Position numbers and translations under genes: made by a program. This document shows, one piece after another, positions 26,398 through 35,546 of a stretch of DNA of 64,000 nt (the stretch's first letter is position 1; each line of letters starts with the position of its first letter). The stretch is from Paenibacillus farraposensis (GTDB taxonomy: Bacteria; Bacillota; Bacilli; Paenibacillales; Paenibacillaceae), in the NCBI RefSeq assembly GCF_020736845.1, contig NZ_JAFFQR010000064.1, forward strand, positions 1 to 64,000, given 5' to 3'. Below the pieces are notes generated by a model. That model was not told the DNA's origin. It was given only the letters and a program-made list of their open reading frames with translations, and searched no databases.

Positions 26398-27651
26398 TTA
26401 TCGGCGGTCCTTCGGTCCACCTACAAATGCTTGCTCTTCAGTATCCAGATTGTACGCTGTGTGCAGCGCCTGAATCACATTATGCAGCTTACCTGCCTCA
26501 ATAACGCACGATACTTTGATTTCAGATGTACTTACCATTTTAATACTAACGCCCTGCTCTGCCAAAACGGAAAACATCTGCGCTGCAACCCCAGGATGGC
26601 TGACCATGCCTGCGCCTACAATAGAGACTTTTACCAGGTTTTCCTCAGACGTTACTTCACGGTATGGAAGCTCTGCGCGAATTCCTTCCAGCGTTTTCAG
26701 TGCTGCTTCACGGTCCGTTAGAGCTACTGTAAAGGAGAAGTCTGCTTTGCCCGCTTCAACGCCGCTCTGTACAATAATGTCTACGTCAATTTTGGCTGCT
26801 GCCAGTGTTCCGAACACTTTTGCTAACACACCAGGGATGTCGGCGACGCCCAAAATGCTGATTCTTGCCACATTTTTATCATATGCAATCCCACTAACTA
26901 CAACGCCCTGCTCCATAACTGCATCCTCCTTTACAACCGTTCCTTCATTGTGGGTAAAACTCGAGCGCACAACCAACGGTACCCGATTATGTTTGGCATA
27001 TTCTACTGCACGGGGATGCAATACAGCCGCACCCAGATTAGCCAATTCCAGCATTTCATCGTATGAAATTTCTTTCAGCTTGCGTGCAACCTTCACAATC
27101 CGTGGATCTGTGGAATATATGCCATCCACATCTGTGTAAATTTCACATGCATCCGCCTGGATCGCGGCAGCCAGCGCTACCGCCGTCGTATCAGAGCCCC
27201 CGCGTCCCAGAGTTGTAATTTCTCCGTCAGCAGACATCCCCTGAAATCCGGCTACGACGACAATTTTGTTGCTGCTCAATGCATCCAGCACGCGCTGGGG
27301 ATGAATATCCGTAATTCGTGCCCGGCCAAAGTCAGATTCTGTACGGAATCCAGCTTGCCATCCCGTAAATGATACCGCTTCATGACCCAACTGCTGAATA
27401 GCCATCGACAATAATGCAATCGAAATTTGCTCACCTGTTGTCATCAGCATATCCAGCTCGCGTGCAGGCAACTGCTCATTCAGCAATTTGGCCTGGTCGA
27501 TCAATTCGTCTGTCGTGTCTCCCATTGCGGAAACGACCACTACACATTGATGCCCTTCACTCTGTTTCTCAACAACGCGTTTTGCCACACGCTTCATGCG
27601 TTCCGTATCTCCGACGGAACTGCCTCCGAATTTCATGACATACAAAGACAA
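26398..27651 (-). CDS. lysC: Aspartate kinase, lysine-sensitive type
   Basis: Aspartokinase phosphorylates aspartate in the pathway to lysine, threonine and methionine. The kinase domain starts with VMKFGGSSVGD and has the catalytic TTLGRGGSDTTAVALA; two ACT domains (about 255-410) bind the effector. The start is a TTG at 27651 with AAGGAGTG seven to eight bases upstream. As in Bacillus aspartokinase II, a beta subunit probably begins internally (listed separately). In B. subtilis lysC lies elsewhere; here it sits between spoIIIA and efp. The leader (about 150 bases) is too short for a lysine riboswitch. Confidence 0.96.
   Translation of the reverse strand: MSLYVMKFGGSSVGDTERMKRVAKRVVEKQSEGHQCVVVVSAMGDTTDELIDQAKLLNEQLPARELDMLMTTGEQISIALLSMAIQQLGHEAVSFTGWQAGFRTESDFGRARITDIHPQRVLDALSSNKIVVVAGFQGMSADGEITTLGRGGSDTTAVALAAAIQADACEIYTDVDGIYSTDPRIVKVARKLKEISYDEMLELANLGAAVLHPRAVEYAKHNRVPLVVRSSFTHNEGTVVKEDAVMEQGVVVSGIAYDKNVARISILGVADIPGVLAKVFGTLAAAKIDVDIIVQSGVEAGKADFSFTVALTDREAALKTLEGIRAELPYREVTSEENLVKVSIVGAGMVSHPGVAAQMFSVLAEQGVSIKMVSTSEIKVSCVIEAGKLHNVIQALHTAYNLDTEEQAFVGGPKDRR
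26914..26932 (-). promoter_or_regulatory. Internal ribosome-binding site and start for the LysC beta subunit
   Basis: Met246 of LysC (ATG at 26916-26914) is preceded eight bases upstream by AAAGGAGG, a better Shine-Dalgarno sequence than most genes here. Translation from it gives the C-terminal ACT-domain polypeptide of about 172 residues, the beta subunit of alpha2-beta2 aspartokinases. Confidence 0.8.
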
Positions 27652-27795
27652 CGATATTCACTCCTTCAGACTCAACAGTATGTAACCTTGAGATGGCATC
27701 AACCGACTCGAACGTGACATCCTGCGGCATAACTTTTGTACAGTATAATACGAAAGTACTGTGCGGAGCCAATGTTTTTTCATTTTAAGTTTTTA

Positions 27796-27829
27796 CAAAA
27801 ATATCCTCTGCCCTTAACAGGGCAGAGGA
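27796..27829 (-). terminator. efp terminator
   Basis: TCCTCTGCCC and GGGCAGAGGA form a perfect stem on the minus strand around TGTTAA-type loop bases, then TATTTTTGT. It ends the yqhT-efp transcript before lysC. Confidence 0.85.
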
Positions 27830-27849
27830 CATCTTAAAGCTATACTCAA

Positions 27850-28407
27850 TTATGCGCGGGACATGTATTTGCCGTCACGAGTATCAATCAACAGGACATC
27901 ATCTTGGTTGATGAACAAAGGAACCTGAACATTCAGACCTGTTTCCAGTTTGGCATTTTTGGTCGCGCCTGTGGCCGTATTCCCTTTAATACCCGGTTCT
28001 GTTTCGGTTACTTTCAGTTCTACGCTGGTAGGCAGGTTAATACCCAGAATTTCTCCGTTATAGCTGACAATATTTACATTCATGTTTTCTTTCAGGAAGT
28101 TCAGCTCCCATTCCAGTTGTTCACTGGACAATGTAAATTGATCGTATGTTTCGTTGTCCATAAATGTATGATCGTCTCCGCTTGCATACAGATAAGATAC
28201 ACCACGATTTTCAATTTGTGCACGGCCAATCGTTTCACCTGCACGGAATGTACGTTCAACTGTGTTGCCGTTACGCAAATTTTTCAGTTTGGAGCGTACG
28301 AATGCTGCTCCTTTACCCGGTTTTACGTGTTGGAAATCCAGCACCGTAAAAATATCTCCGTCTACCTCGACGGTCAAACCTGTTTTAAAATCATTAACGT
28401 TAATCAC
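27850..28407 (-). CDS. efp: Translation elongation factor P
   Basis: EF-P relieves ribosomes stalled at polyproline stretches. The three beta-barrel domains are visible: KOW-like N-terminus with the loop [14 protein letters not shown] (K32 is the position modified with 5-aminopentanol in Bacillus), an OB domain ([16 protein letters not shown]), and the C-terminal [21 protein letters not shown] loop. The start is a GTG at 28407 with AGGAGGGG nine bases upstream. It follows the yqhT peptidase by 33 bases, as in Bacillus. Confidence 0.97.
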   Translation of the reverse strand: MINVNDFKTGLTVEVDGDIFTVLDFQHVKPGKGAAFVRSKLKNLRNGNTVERTFRAGETIGRAQIENRGVSYLYASGDDHTFMDNETYDQFTLSSEQLEWELNFLKENMNVNIVSYNGEILGINLPTSVELKVTETEPGIKGNTATGATKNAKLETGLNVQVPLFINQDDVLLIDTRDGKYMSRA

Positions 28408-28440
28408 TAAAATACCCCTCCTACAGGACTGTTATCGTTA

Positions 28441-29514
28441 TCAAACGACTGTAAATTCTTTGCTTGAGTGTGTTAATACCTTGATGCCGCTATCTGTAAT
28501 AACGATATCATCCTCAATCCGCACGCCGCCCAATCCTGGTACATATATACCCGGTTCAATCGTTACGACCATACCTGGCTCCAGAATATCGTCACTCGCC
28601 TTCGACAGACGTGTGGATTCATGCACTTCCATCCCCAGACCATGACCTGTGCTATGACCGAAATGGTCTCCATAGCCATGGCTTGCGATGATATCGCGAG
28701 TCAGTGAATCCGCTTCACGACCTGTCATGCCCGGCTTGATATGTTCCAGTGCGTTAAGCTGCGCCTTGAGCACAATATCGTAGATTTCACGCAGCTGAGG
28801 CGCCAAATCCCCTTGTGTAGCTACGGTGCGTGTCAAATCGGAACAGTAGCCATCCAGCAATGCGCCAAAATCAAACGTAATCAGTTCGCCCGCCTGCACC
28901 AGCTTGTCGCTGGCTACGCCATGAGGCAAAGCCGAACGGACACCGGATGCGACGATCGTGTCAAATGAAGAAGAAGTAGCACCTTGTTTGCGCATGAAGA
29001 ATTCCATTTCCAGATCCAGCTCACGCTCGCTGACACCTGGTTTGATGTAAGGTAAAATGTGTGCAAATGTAGCGTCTGCCAAATCTGCTGCCCGCTGCAT
29101 GATTTCTAGCTCTTCCGCATCCTTGTATACCCGCAGCTTTTCCACAATGCCCGACACCGGAATCAGCCTAGCAGGTGACAAATCTTCGCTGTAAGCTTTG
29201 TGCGTCGCTACAGATACATCTTCCTGCTCAAAACCTGTTTCACGAATCTGATGGGAGGACAGCAATTCTTTCACGGTTTCCATGACCTGTGCAGCGTGCT
29301 GTATCACCGTAAAGCCCTGGGCCTGCTCGGCTGCCTGCGTCATATAACGAAAGTCGGTCAGCAGATAGCTATGGGATTCAGTTATCAGCACATAACCTGC
29401 CGAGCCTGTAAAGCCTGTCAAATATCGGCGATTGACAGGGCTGGTAATCAGCATCGCTCGCAGGTTATGCTCGCCCATCGCCTGCCGCAGCTTTAACACC
29501 CGGTCATTCTTCAT
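28441..29514 (-). CDS. M24-family Xaa-Pro peptidase (YqhT-like)
   Basis: This metallopeptidase family removes N-terminal residues before proline. The N-terminal creatinase-like domain spans about 1-130. The catalytic pita-bread domain has the five metal ligands in [41 protein letters not shown] and [10 protein letters not shown]. The length of 357 is standard. It lies directly upstream of efp; EF-P and a proline peptidase together suggest a link to proline-rich substrates, though this is a synteny argument only. Confidence 0.93.
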   Translation of the reverse strand: MKNDRVLKLRQAMGEHNLRAMLITSPVNRRYLTGFTGSAGYVLITESHSYLLTDFRYMTQAAEQAQGFTVIQHAAQVMETVKELLSSHQIRETGFEQEDVSVATHKAYSEDLSPARLIPVSGIVEKLRVYKDAEELEIMQRAADLADATFAHILPYIKPGVSERELDLEMEFFMRKQGATSSSFDTIVASGVRSALPHGVASDKLVQAGELITFDFGALLDGYCSDLTRTVATQGDLAPQLREIYDIVLKAQLNALEHIKPGMTGREADSLTRDIIASHGYGDHFGHSTGHGLGMEVHESTRLSKASDDILEPGMVVTIEPGIYVPGLGGVRIEDDIVITDSGIKVLTHSSKEFTVV

Positions 29515-29594
29515 CTTTCATTCCGCTCCCCCCAGTCAAATAACCAAATGCTATTTTAACACAGGGGATAGGCGCTTGAGAAGTTTTTGTTACA

Positions 29595-30179
29595 TTAGTC
29601 CACAGCTTTGTTAGGCTCGCGCATTCTTTCATCCGTATACTCTACAGCGACCGTATATCCAATAAACAAGCCCCACAGTAAAAACACGCAAATTTCAGTA
29701 TATAAGGAATTCCATGTTAATCGATAAGGTGGGTTCATCATTCCGAGCTTGGGACCTGTTAATACAAATAAAATTGCCCACCAGACCAGACCATAAACAA
29801 TACCGGGCACGGGTCCATTAAGTCGGCGAAACATCAGTGTGTACAGTAATGACGCGATAACGGATAGTCCGATAAAAAACAGCAAACCTACCAGATGCCC
29901 TGCCATTGTGTTCATGAACGAGTGCTTGAAAAACGGCTCTGCCAAAAAGCCGGGGGCCACAATCGTAAAATGGAGCGTATAAAACAGCCAACGCAGCAGG
30001 CCCCAGAGCAAACCTGCAAAAAAACCGAGCTCAAGTGCATAAGGAATGAGCGGTGTATGTATCTTGCCTGACTGTTGTCCGCCACTTTTGCTGTCGCGAT
30101 GATGGTTGCGCTGGTCCTGGGCTTGACGGGATTCCTCCTGATCCTGTCTTCCCTTGGGTACAGAATAGGTTTCACTCAT
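29595..30179 (-). CDS. YqhR-family membrane protein
   Basis: The product has about 194 residues with a charged hydrophilic N-terminus of 50 residues (RQDQEESRQAQDQRN) and four membrane helices (FFAGLLWGLLRWLFYTL, LVGLLFFIGLSVIASLLY, VYGLVWWAILFVL, ICVFLLWGLFIGYTV). This matches the YqhR family of unknown function. I set the start at the ATG at 30179 because AAAGGGGAA lies eight bases upstream; a longer frame to 30206 is possible. The position between yqhT and yqhQ is conserved in Bacillales. Confidence 0.85.
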   Translation of the reverse strand: MSETYSVPKGRQDQEESRQAQDQRNHHRDSKSGGQQSGKIHTPLIPYALELGFFAGLLWGLLRWLFYTLHFTIVAPGFLAEPFFKHSFMNTMAGHLVGLLFFIGLSVIASLLYTLMFRRLNGPVPGIVYGLVWWAILFVLTGPKLGMMNPPYRLTWNSLYTEICVFLLWGLFIGYTVAVEYTDERMREPNKAVD

Positions 30180-30577
30180 GACGCTGGTTCCCCTTTCATG
30201 TTGCAAAACTTTTTGACATTATGGAAAAAATGAATTTCCATTTGGATTTGTGCATCATTTTACAGGTAGTATGCTCCAAAGGGATGAGTTTAACACTGAC
30301 GTTAGTGAGTTCTTGTTCATTACTCCCCCACTCAAAACAAATGGAGCGGCGGGTAGCAGCGGAAAGCTTGGGAGAAGCGTTGGCGTTCGCCTTTATTCAC
30401 GGATTTTAACCTCTACATCTTTTAATCAATCAAAAAAATCCGGGAATAACAGCGATCAGAAGGATGATCCGAGCTTGAAGCGGTCTATGCCCCACCTATT
30501 CATTTGCCACAACTAGATATTCCCTTCCAAATTCGATACAATATACAAAAAAGCACGTAAAAAGAGAGGTGAGACGG
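30180..30577. other. Divergent intergenic region yqhR / yqhQ
   Basis: About 400 bases between divergent genes. No RNA structure, repeat or reading frame with family features is visible. It must hold promoters for both genes; I cannot identify a confident pair of boxes. Confidence 0.5.
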
Positions 30578-31570
30578 TTGTCACAAGCATCCAAGCCTGT
30601 AAGCTACGGCGGTCAGGCCGTTATTGAAGGGGTCATGTTCGGAGGCAAGCGTGTCAATGTTACGGCAGTTCGCCGCAAAACCGGCGAAATCACATATTTG
30701 GAAGTACCGCGCAAGGAACTATCCTGGGCATCCAAATTCCGTAAAATACCGCTGTTGCGCGGTATTGTAAGCATCATCGATTCCAGCGCCAAGGGTACCA
30801 GGCATCTAAATTATTCAGCTGATGCCTATGCGGAGGATGAACTCGATCCAGAAGAACGCGCGCTGCAAAAGGAAAAAGAAGAGTCTCGCTGGAGCTTGAG
30901 TATGATCATAGGCGTGGCCGCGGTTGGGATTTTATCCTTTTTGTTCGGCAAAATTGTGTTAACACTCGTTCCGGTTGTCGTGGAAAACTTCCTGTTTAAA
31001 AATTTATTCCACAGCCAGATTCTGCATAATCTTGCCGAAGGAGCGATTAAGCTGATTCTGCTGCTTGCTTATTTATGGGGAATTTCTCAAACTCCTATGA
31101 TCAAACGACTGTTTCAATATCATGGGGCGGAGCATAAAGTAATTACCGCATTTGAGGCAGGGGAAGAGCTCATTCCAGCCAATGTGCAAAAATACAGCCG
31201 ACTGCATTATCGCTGCGGCAGCAGCTTCATTATGCTCACCGTGATTATCGGGGTACTCGTCTACTCCTTATTTACGTATGATAGTTTGTGGGAGCGTATG
31301 GGACAACGGCTTTTGCTGCTTCCGGTCGTGCTGGGGCTTTCTTTTGAATTTCTCAAGCTCACCAATGCCCTGCGGGAAATTCCGGTACTTCGTTATTTGG
31401 GTTATCCCGGTCTGTGGCTGCAATTGCTAACCACCAAAGAACCAACCGATGATCAAGTGGAGGTATCCATCGCTTCATTCAAGCGTATGCTTGAATTGGA
31501 TGCCGAGCTGGAAAAAGTACCTGCAAAGGAGACCCTGAACAGCCCGGTCCTTGATCCTGTGAAAGGATGA
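30578..31570 (+). CDS. DUF1385 membrane protein (YqhQ-like)
   Basis: The product begins SQASKPVSYGGQAVIEGVMFGG, the DUF1385 signature, and has membrane helices near 110-135, 150-170, 210-230 and 250-265. A His-rich YHGAEHKVITAFE and a paired-Cys LHYRCGSS segment suggest metal binding. The function is unknown; YqhQ is conserved in this region of Bacillales. I prefer the TTG at 30578 (GAGAGGTG six bases upstream) to the GTG at 30569. The next gene starts five bases later. Confidence 0.88.
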   Translation: MSQASKPVSYGGQAVIEGVMFGGKRVNVTAVRRKTGEITYLEVPRKELSWASKFRKIPLLRGIVSIIDSSAKGTRHLNYSADAYAEDELDPEERALQKEKEESRWSLSMIIGVAAVGILSFLFGKIVLTLVPVVVENFLFKNLFHSQILHNLAEGAIKLILLLAYLWGISQTPMIKRLFQYHGAEHKVITAFEAGEELIPANVQKYSRLHYRCGSSFIMLTVIIGVLVYSLFTYDSLWERMGQRLLLLPVVLGLSFEFLKLTNALREIPVLRYLGYPGLWLQLLTTKEPTDDQVEVSIASFKRMLELDAELEKVPAKETLNSPVLDPVKG

Positions 31571-31574
31571 GTAA

Positions 31575-31898
31575 ATGATGAACAGACATGCGCTTATTTT
31601 CTGGCTCACCCTCGCTTTGGGTGCATACGGAATTGTCAATATGGTATGGAATGGAGGAGCAGGTGTTCTCCTTAGTTTACTGGTTCCTGCCCTGGTTTTC
31701 ACCGTTATTTTTCTATTGTACAAATTTTCACCAGGACGAGGCGGCCGAGCCCCCAAAATCAAGCCTTCTGCACGTACAATGGCCAAAACAGCCAACGCAC
31801 GCCAGCAGCAAACTTCAAGCAAGCGCAAAACGTATCCTTTTCATGTTATTGAAGGTTCTAAGGGCAAAAATGAGGAAGAGCAGCCCAAGTATCACTAA
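31575..31898 (+). CDS. SA1362-family small membrane protein (YqhP-like)
   Basis: The 107-residue product has two membrane helices (LIFWLTLALGAYGIVNMV and LLSLLVPALVFTVIFLLY), then a basic tail ending in TYPFHVIEGSKG, the conserved part of this family. No function is known. It follows the DUF1385 gene by five bases and is followed by a strong terminator. Confidence 0.85.
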   Translation: MMNRHALIFWLTLALGAYGIVNMVWNGGAGVLLSLLVPALVFTVIFLLYKFSPGRGGRAPKIKPSARTMAKTANARQQQTSSKRKTYPFHVIEGSKGKNEEEQPKYH

Positions 31899-31928
31899 GC
31901 AGGTCAAAATCTTATAAGCAGTTAGTAT

Positions 31929-31980
31929 AAAAGGAGCCGCCCCCGTGAAAAAGCATGGCCGGGAAGAGGCTCCTTTTTTA
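31929..31980 (+). terminator. Terminator between yqhP and the patatin gene, bidirectional
   Basis: AAAAGGAGCC and GGCTCCTTTTTT form the stem around a GC-rich inner loop. Both strands carry T-runs, so it can end the convergent transcripts from both sides. Confidence 0.85.
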
Positions 31981-32031
31981 TCTTATAGATCCAGTTTTAA
32001 CTCCCGGTGAATGCTTACTTCATGGCATACT

Positions 32032-33021
32032 CTATTTCATAGCATACATCGTATTTTTCATCAATTGGTACTTGCTATACTGCTGTTGATAAGTCGTAAT
32101 GCTCCATTTGTGGAAAAAGGCTTCCCCTGCCTGCACACCGGAAGTATACAATAACTCGCTCTGCTCTGGAGAGATGTTGAATTGTGCGGTACGAATGCCC
32201 AGCGTCGGGATTTTAATTGTCCGGTACCGGTTCTCCTGCTCAATATAACGTTCATCGTGTGCCGATAGCATCGTATCAAAAATAGCCTGCAGCATTGTTA
32301 ATGGCCCCCGGATATAGGAAACCTTGGTTTCTGTTCCCGTCCGGCCGACCATCTGAAATCCGACCGTTGGAATGGCTTTGGCTTCACGTTCGTTGACAGG
32401 CTCATCAAAAAGCCACAGGGGCAAATTGCTTAACAAAGCTCCATCAACAACAAACACAAATTGCTGGGAAAATGTTTTCCCCTTGGCTAATGCAGAATCA
32501 AGCCTTAACATGACGGGGTCAAAAAAATATGGGATACTTGTGCTCATTCGAATGGCCTTGGCGACCTCGAGCGAAGAGGGATTGATACCAAACCGTTTGA
32601 TATCCTCAGGGAGCACCAAAATGCGGCCATTCGTGATGTCTGATGCAATAATACGCAGCTTGCCAGGGGGCAAATCCGCGAACGTACGCACGCCCTTGGC
32701 CCGCAACAGCTCACGTACCCAGTGCTCCAGTGCTTCCCCTGAGTAGAGCCCTTTTTTCAGGAAGACGCGAGCAGCCGGTCCAATCCACTTGATGTTAAAC
32801 ACACGAGAACGACGCAACAACTTGACCAAGGGGGTTTTCTCAATGACGGCTTTCATTTCATCAGCCGAGTATCCTGCAGCCAATAAAGCAGCCACAATAG
32901 CCCCCGATGATGTACCTGCTACACGGTTGAATACAATTTCATTCTCCTCTGCAGCCTTTACTGCACCCGCCAGCGAGATACCTTTAACCCCTCCACCCTG
33001 GAACACAGCATTGATCAGCAT
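32032..33021 (-). CDS. Patatin-like phospholipase (YqhO-like)
   Basis: Patatin-type hydrolases use a Ser-Asp dyad to cleave acyl esters of lipids. The oxyanion hole GGGVKG is at residues 9-14, the nucleophile Ser in GTSSG near residue 39, and the acidic partner in VDGALLSNLPLWLF near 195. The length of 329 is usual. There is no signal peptide, so it is likely cytoplasmic. The ATG at 33021 relies on GGAGG eleven bases upstream, which is part of a hairpin stem (see the terminator at 33026-33085). Confidence 0.9.
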   Translation of the reverse strand: MLINAVFQGGGVKGISLAGAVKAAEENEIVFNRVAGTSSGAIVAALLAAGYSADEMKAVIEKTPLVKLLRRSRVFNIKWIGPAARVFLKKGLYSGEALEHWVRELLRAKGVRTFADLPPGKLRIIASDITNGRILVLPEDIKRFGINPSSLEVAKAIRMSTSIPYFFDPVMLRLDSALAKGKTFSQQFVFVVDGALLSNLPLWLFDEPVNEREAKAIPTVGFQMVGRTGTETKVSYIRGPLTMLQAIFDTMLSAHDERYIEQENRYRTIKIPTLGIRTAQFNISPEQSELLYTSGVQAGEAFFHKWSITTYQQQYSKYQLMKNTMYAMK

Positions 33022-33025
33022 AGAT

Positions 33026-33085
33026 CAAAAAACCTCCGTTCTCTTGGGAGTAAGCAGTTCTACTGCTTATGTATGAGAACGGAGG
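33026..33085 (-). terminator. Terminator of the GHL10 gene that contains the patatin RBS
   Basis: On the minus strand CCTCCGTTCTC (33085-33075) pairs perfectly with GAGAACGGAGG (33043-33033); an inner AAGCAGT/ACTGCTT stem fills the loop, and TTTTTT follows. The GGAGG of the 3' arm is the only ribosome-binding site for the patatin gene starting at 33021, so read-through mRNA would have it sequestered. Confidence 0.75.
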
Positions 33086-33116
33086 CCCAAATAGAACCTA
33101 ATTGATCCAATTTATA

Positions 33117-34808
33117 TCATAATTGATAATAATTTTGAAGAAGCTGAATGAGTCCATACGGATTTTTCCGCAAATGCTGTGCACTAAAATAAATATCCCC
33201 TTTGACCTGCTTATAATTTTCATTCAGTTCAAGCTGCTTGATGATCTCCTGAGCGGATTGCCAGCCCTTTTCAGGAGTACCGATTTTATACGGGGAGTGA
33301 CCGATATACAATTTAACATCTGTATTTTTGACCTCATTGGACCACCATGCAACCAGCTTGTCATAACCCGCCGCCGGGAACCCGATGCTCCAGTAAATTT
33401 GTGGTGCTACATAATCAATCCAGCCTTTGTTGATCCAGGTCCGTACATCGGCATACGTCGTATCGTACGCTGTTACGCCTGCCTTCGTATCTGAGCCTGT
33501 TATGTCCTGGGACTTGTTGCGCCACACCCCGAAAGGGCTAATCCCGAATTGAACTTTCGGCTTGCTTGCATGAATGGTTTTGCCCAAATCTTGAACAAAA
33601 CTGTTCACGTTATCTCTTCGCCAGTCGCCCTTATTCGAGATTTTGTTGGCGTTATATGCCTCGAACGTCGCATCGTCATCAAAGGTCCCGCTGTAAGGAT
33701 AGAAATAATCGTCCAAATGAACACCATCAATGTCGTATCCATTCACCACTTCCATAATCGCCTTAATGACATGCTGACGAGCAGCTGGTATGCCCGGATT
33801 GATGTACAACTGGCTACCATTTTTAACAATCCATTCCGGATGTTGAATAGCTACGTGGTTTGCTGCCAATCCGCTGGTTGTTCCTGTCGAATTAGCACGG
33901 AACGGGTTAAACCAGGCATGGAATTCCATACCTCGCTCATGCGCTTCACTGATCATAAATTGTAAAGGGTCATAGCCCGGATTCTTACCTTGGGTGTTCG
34001 TCAAATACTTGCTCCACGGTACGAGACTGGACGGATAGAGCGCATCTCCGCTGGCACGAACCTGGACGAAAACCGCATTAATGCCCATGCCCTTCAAGTC
34101 ATCGAGCGTTTTAGTAAACTCCTGTTTTTGCTTCTCGGCACTGCTTCGGGCAGCCGCAGAAGGCCAATCCCCATTAATCGTAGAGATCCAAGCTCCACGC
34201 ATAGACGTCGATGCCTTTACCTGAACAACATTTCCGGTTGAAGCATTTGAACTGTCCTCGTTCTTGGGTGTGGACGGCAATGGGCTAATCTCCTGCTCAT
34301 CGTTACCAGCACCTTGGCTCTTACTTCCACCTTCCGGATTAACAGATGAAGACGTATTTGAGGTGGTACTGCTTAACATAATGACTCGCTCTGCTGCCTG
34401 CCAGTCCACCTTTAAACCCAGCGCTTCCCCGACAAAACGCAGCGGTACCATGACTCTCCCGCTCGTCATCCGGGCAGACGCATCCAATCGAACAGACTTG
34501 CCGTTCACGGTTGCGCTTTGTCCGCCATTTTCCATCGATATATTTTTGTCCTGTGCTGTTATCGTTACCACACCGGATGATTCCGACCAATTCACTTGAG
34601 CGCCTAATCCCTCACTGATTACCCGTAAAGGAACCATCGTTACATCGGCTCCCTGTACAATATACGGTGACGTATCACTTTGCAGAGACTTCCCGTCCAA
34701 TATAATTTCAATATCCCTGTTGGGTGCCGCTTGAACTCCTGGCACGATTGCCGTCTGCACCGCCAAAAGCAATCCGGCAGCAAATAGCCCTATTTTTTTC
34801 CGATTCAT
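33117..34808 (-). CDS. Secreted GHL10-family glycoside hydrolase with copper-amine-oxidase-like domain
   Basis: A signal peptide (residues 1-27) is followed by a copper-amine-oxidase N-terminal-like domain (about 30-150: DIEIILDGKSLQSD, then MVPLRVISEGLGAQVNW, repeated as MVPLRFVGEALGLKVDW), a Ser/Asn-rich linker, and a GHL10/DUF187 TIM barrel (about 205-560: RGAWISTINGDWPS, then GINAVFVQVRASGDALYPS, then DIDGVHLDDYFYPY with paired Asp). The family probably cleaves peptidoglycan or glucan chains; the substrate is not established. It is secreted and likely wall-associated. Confidence 0.88.
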   Translation of the reverse strand: MNRKKIGLFAAGLLLAVQTAIVPGVQAAPNRDIEIILDGKSLQSDTSPYIVQGADVTMVPLRVISEGLGAQVNWSESSGVVTITAQDKNISMENGGQSATVNGKSVRLDASARMTSGRVMVPLRFVGEALGLKVDWQAAERVIMLSSTTSNTSSSVNPEGGSKSQGAGNDEQEISPLPSTPKNEDSSNASTGNVVQVKASTSMRGAWISTINGDWPSAAARSSAEKQKQEFTKTLDDLKGMGINAVFVQVRASGDALYPSSLVPWSKYLTNTQGKNPGYDPLQFMISEAHERGMEFHAWFNPFRANSTGTTSGLAANHVAIQHPEWIVKNGSQLYINPGIPAARQHVIKAIMEVVNGYDIDGVHLDDYFYPYSGTFDDDATFEAYNANKISNKGDWRRDNVNSFVQDLGKTIHASKPKVQFGISPFGVWRNKSQDITGSDTKAGVTAYDTTYADVRTWINKGWIDYVAPQIYWSIGFPAAGYDKLVAWWSNEVKNTDVKLYIGHSPYKIGTPEKGWQSAQEIIKQLELNENYKQVKGDIYFSAQHLRKNPYGLIQLLQNYYQL

Positions 34809-34913
34809 TTTGTTACAATCCTCCGCTACCCCAGTTAATTTTAACCCCTATCTTGTCCTGCTATATAATGGATAGACGCTAACAACCGGATGTTTGTTGC
34901 GGTCGGAATCAAT

Positions 34914-34946
34914 AAAAAAAGCATCTGTCCTTACGGACAATGCTTT
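34914..34946 (-). terminator. mntR terminator
   Basis: AAAGCATTGTCC and GGACAGATGCTTT form the stem on the minus strand around GTAA, followed by TTTTTTT. It begins at the mntR stop. Confidence 0.85.
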
Positions 34947-35372
34947 TTAGGAATCCCCACTCAGTTCCTTGTGTATATCATGAAGCTGGCGCAAGCGATC
35001 TTCATCCCGTCGGAAATATTCGACCAATGTTTCAATGCGGGTGATGGAATCCCAGCTTAAATGGTGCTCAATACCTTCCACGTCTTTATAAATCAGCTCC
35101 TTGTCAACCCCAATCATATCCAGAAATTGCTCTAGCAGCTGATGACGGTCAACCAACCGTTTTCCGACTTTTTTCCCCTTGGGCGTCAGAATCAGTCCCC
35201 GATACTTCTCATATACAAGATAATCGTCCTTATCCAGCTTCTGGATCATCTTGGTAACGGACGAAGGATGAACCTCCAGTCCCTCAGCGATATCCGAGAC
35301 ACGAGCGTACCCTTTCTCATCAATCAGCTGGTAAATGCGCTCCAAATAATCTTCCATGCTTGGCGTTGGCAC
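34947..35372 (-). CDS. mntR: Manganese-responsive repressor MntR
   Basis: MntR represses manganese uptake genes when loaded with Mn(II). The DtxR-type winged helix begins [13 protein letters not shown], with metal ligands D8 and E11; the dimerisation region supplies the others near H77 ([10 protein letters not shown]) and in EGIEHHLS (E99, E102, H103). The start is a GTG at 35372 (AGAGGGA upstream), giving 141 residues as in B. subtilis; the frame from 35498 adds 42 residues not in the family. A manganese riboswitch further right (61560-61660) is the second manganese control point in this window. Confidence 0.95.
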   Translation of the reverse strand: MPTPSMEDYLERIYQLIDEKGYARVSDIAEGLEVHPSSVTKMIQKLDKDDYLVYEKYRGLILTPKGKKVGKRLVDRHQLLEQFLDMIGVDKELIYKDVEGIEHHLSWDSITRIETLVEYFRRDEDRLRQLHDIHKELSGDS

Positions 35373-35546
35373 TTGTTTCCCTCTTTTCTGTAATTGAACG
35401 GGCGCTACCGCCTTTATTTCCTGCGTTAAATCTACATATGTAATGATACATGTTATCATTGTCCATTGGCAAGTCTCCTTGCTCACAGCTATTGACATGA
35501 TTTTGAACGCATTTTTGAATATATTCCATGGAGCCGTATGCGTATT

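Noticed and set aside
27651-27849. Lysine riboswitch before lysC
   Set aside because: The leader between the efp terminator and lysC is about 150 bases, and no L-box helices or terminator are visible; the hairpin there belongs to efp.
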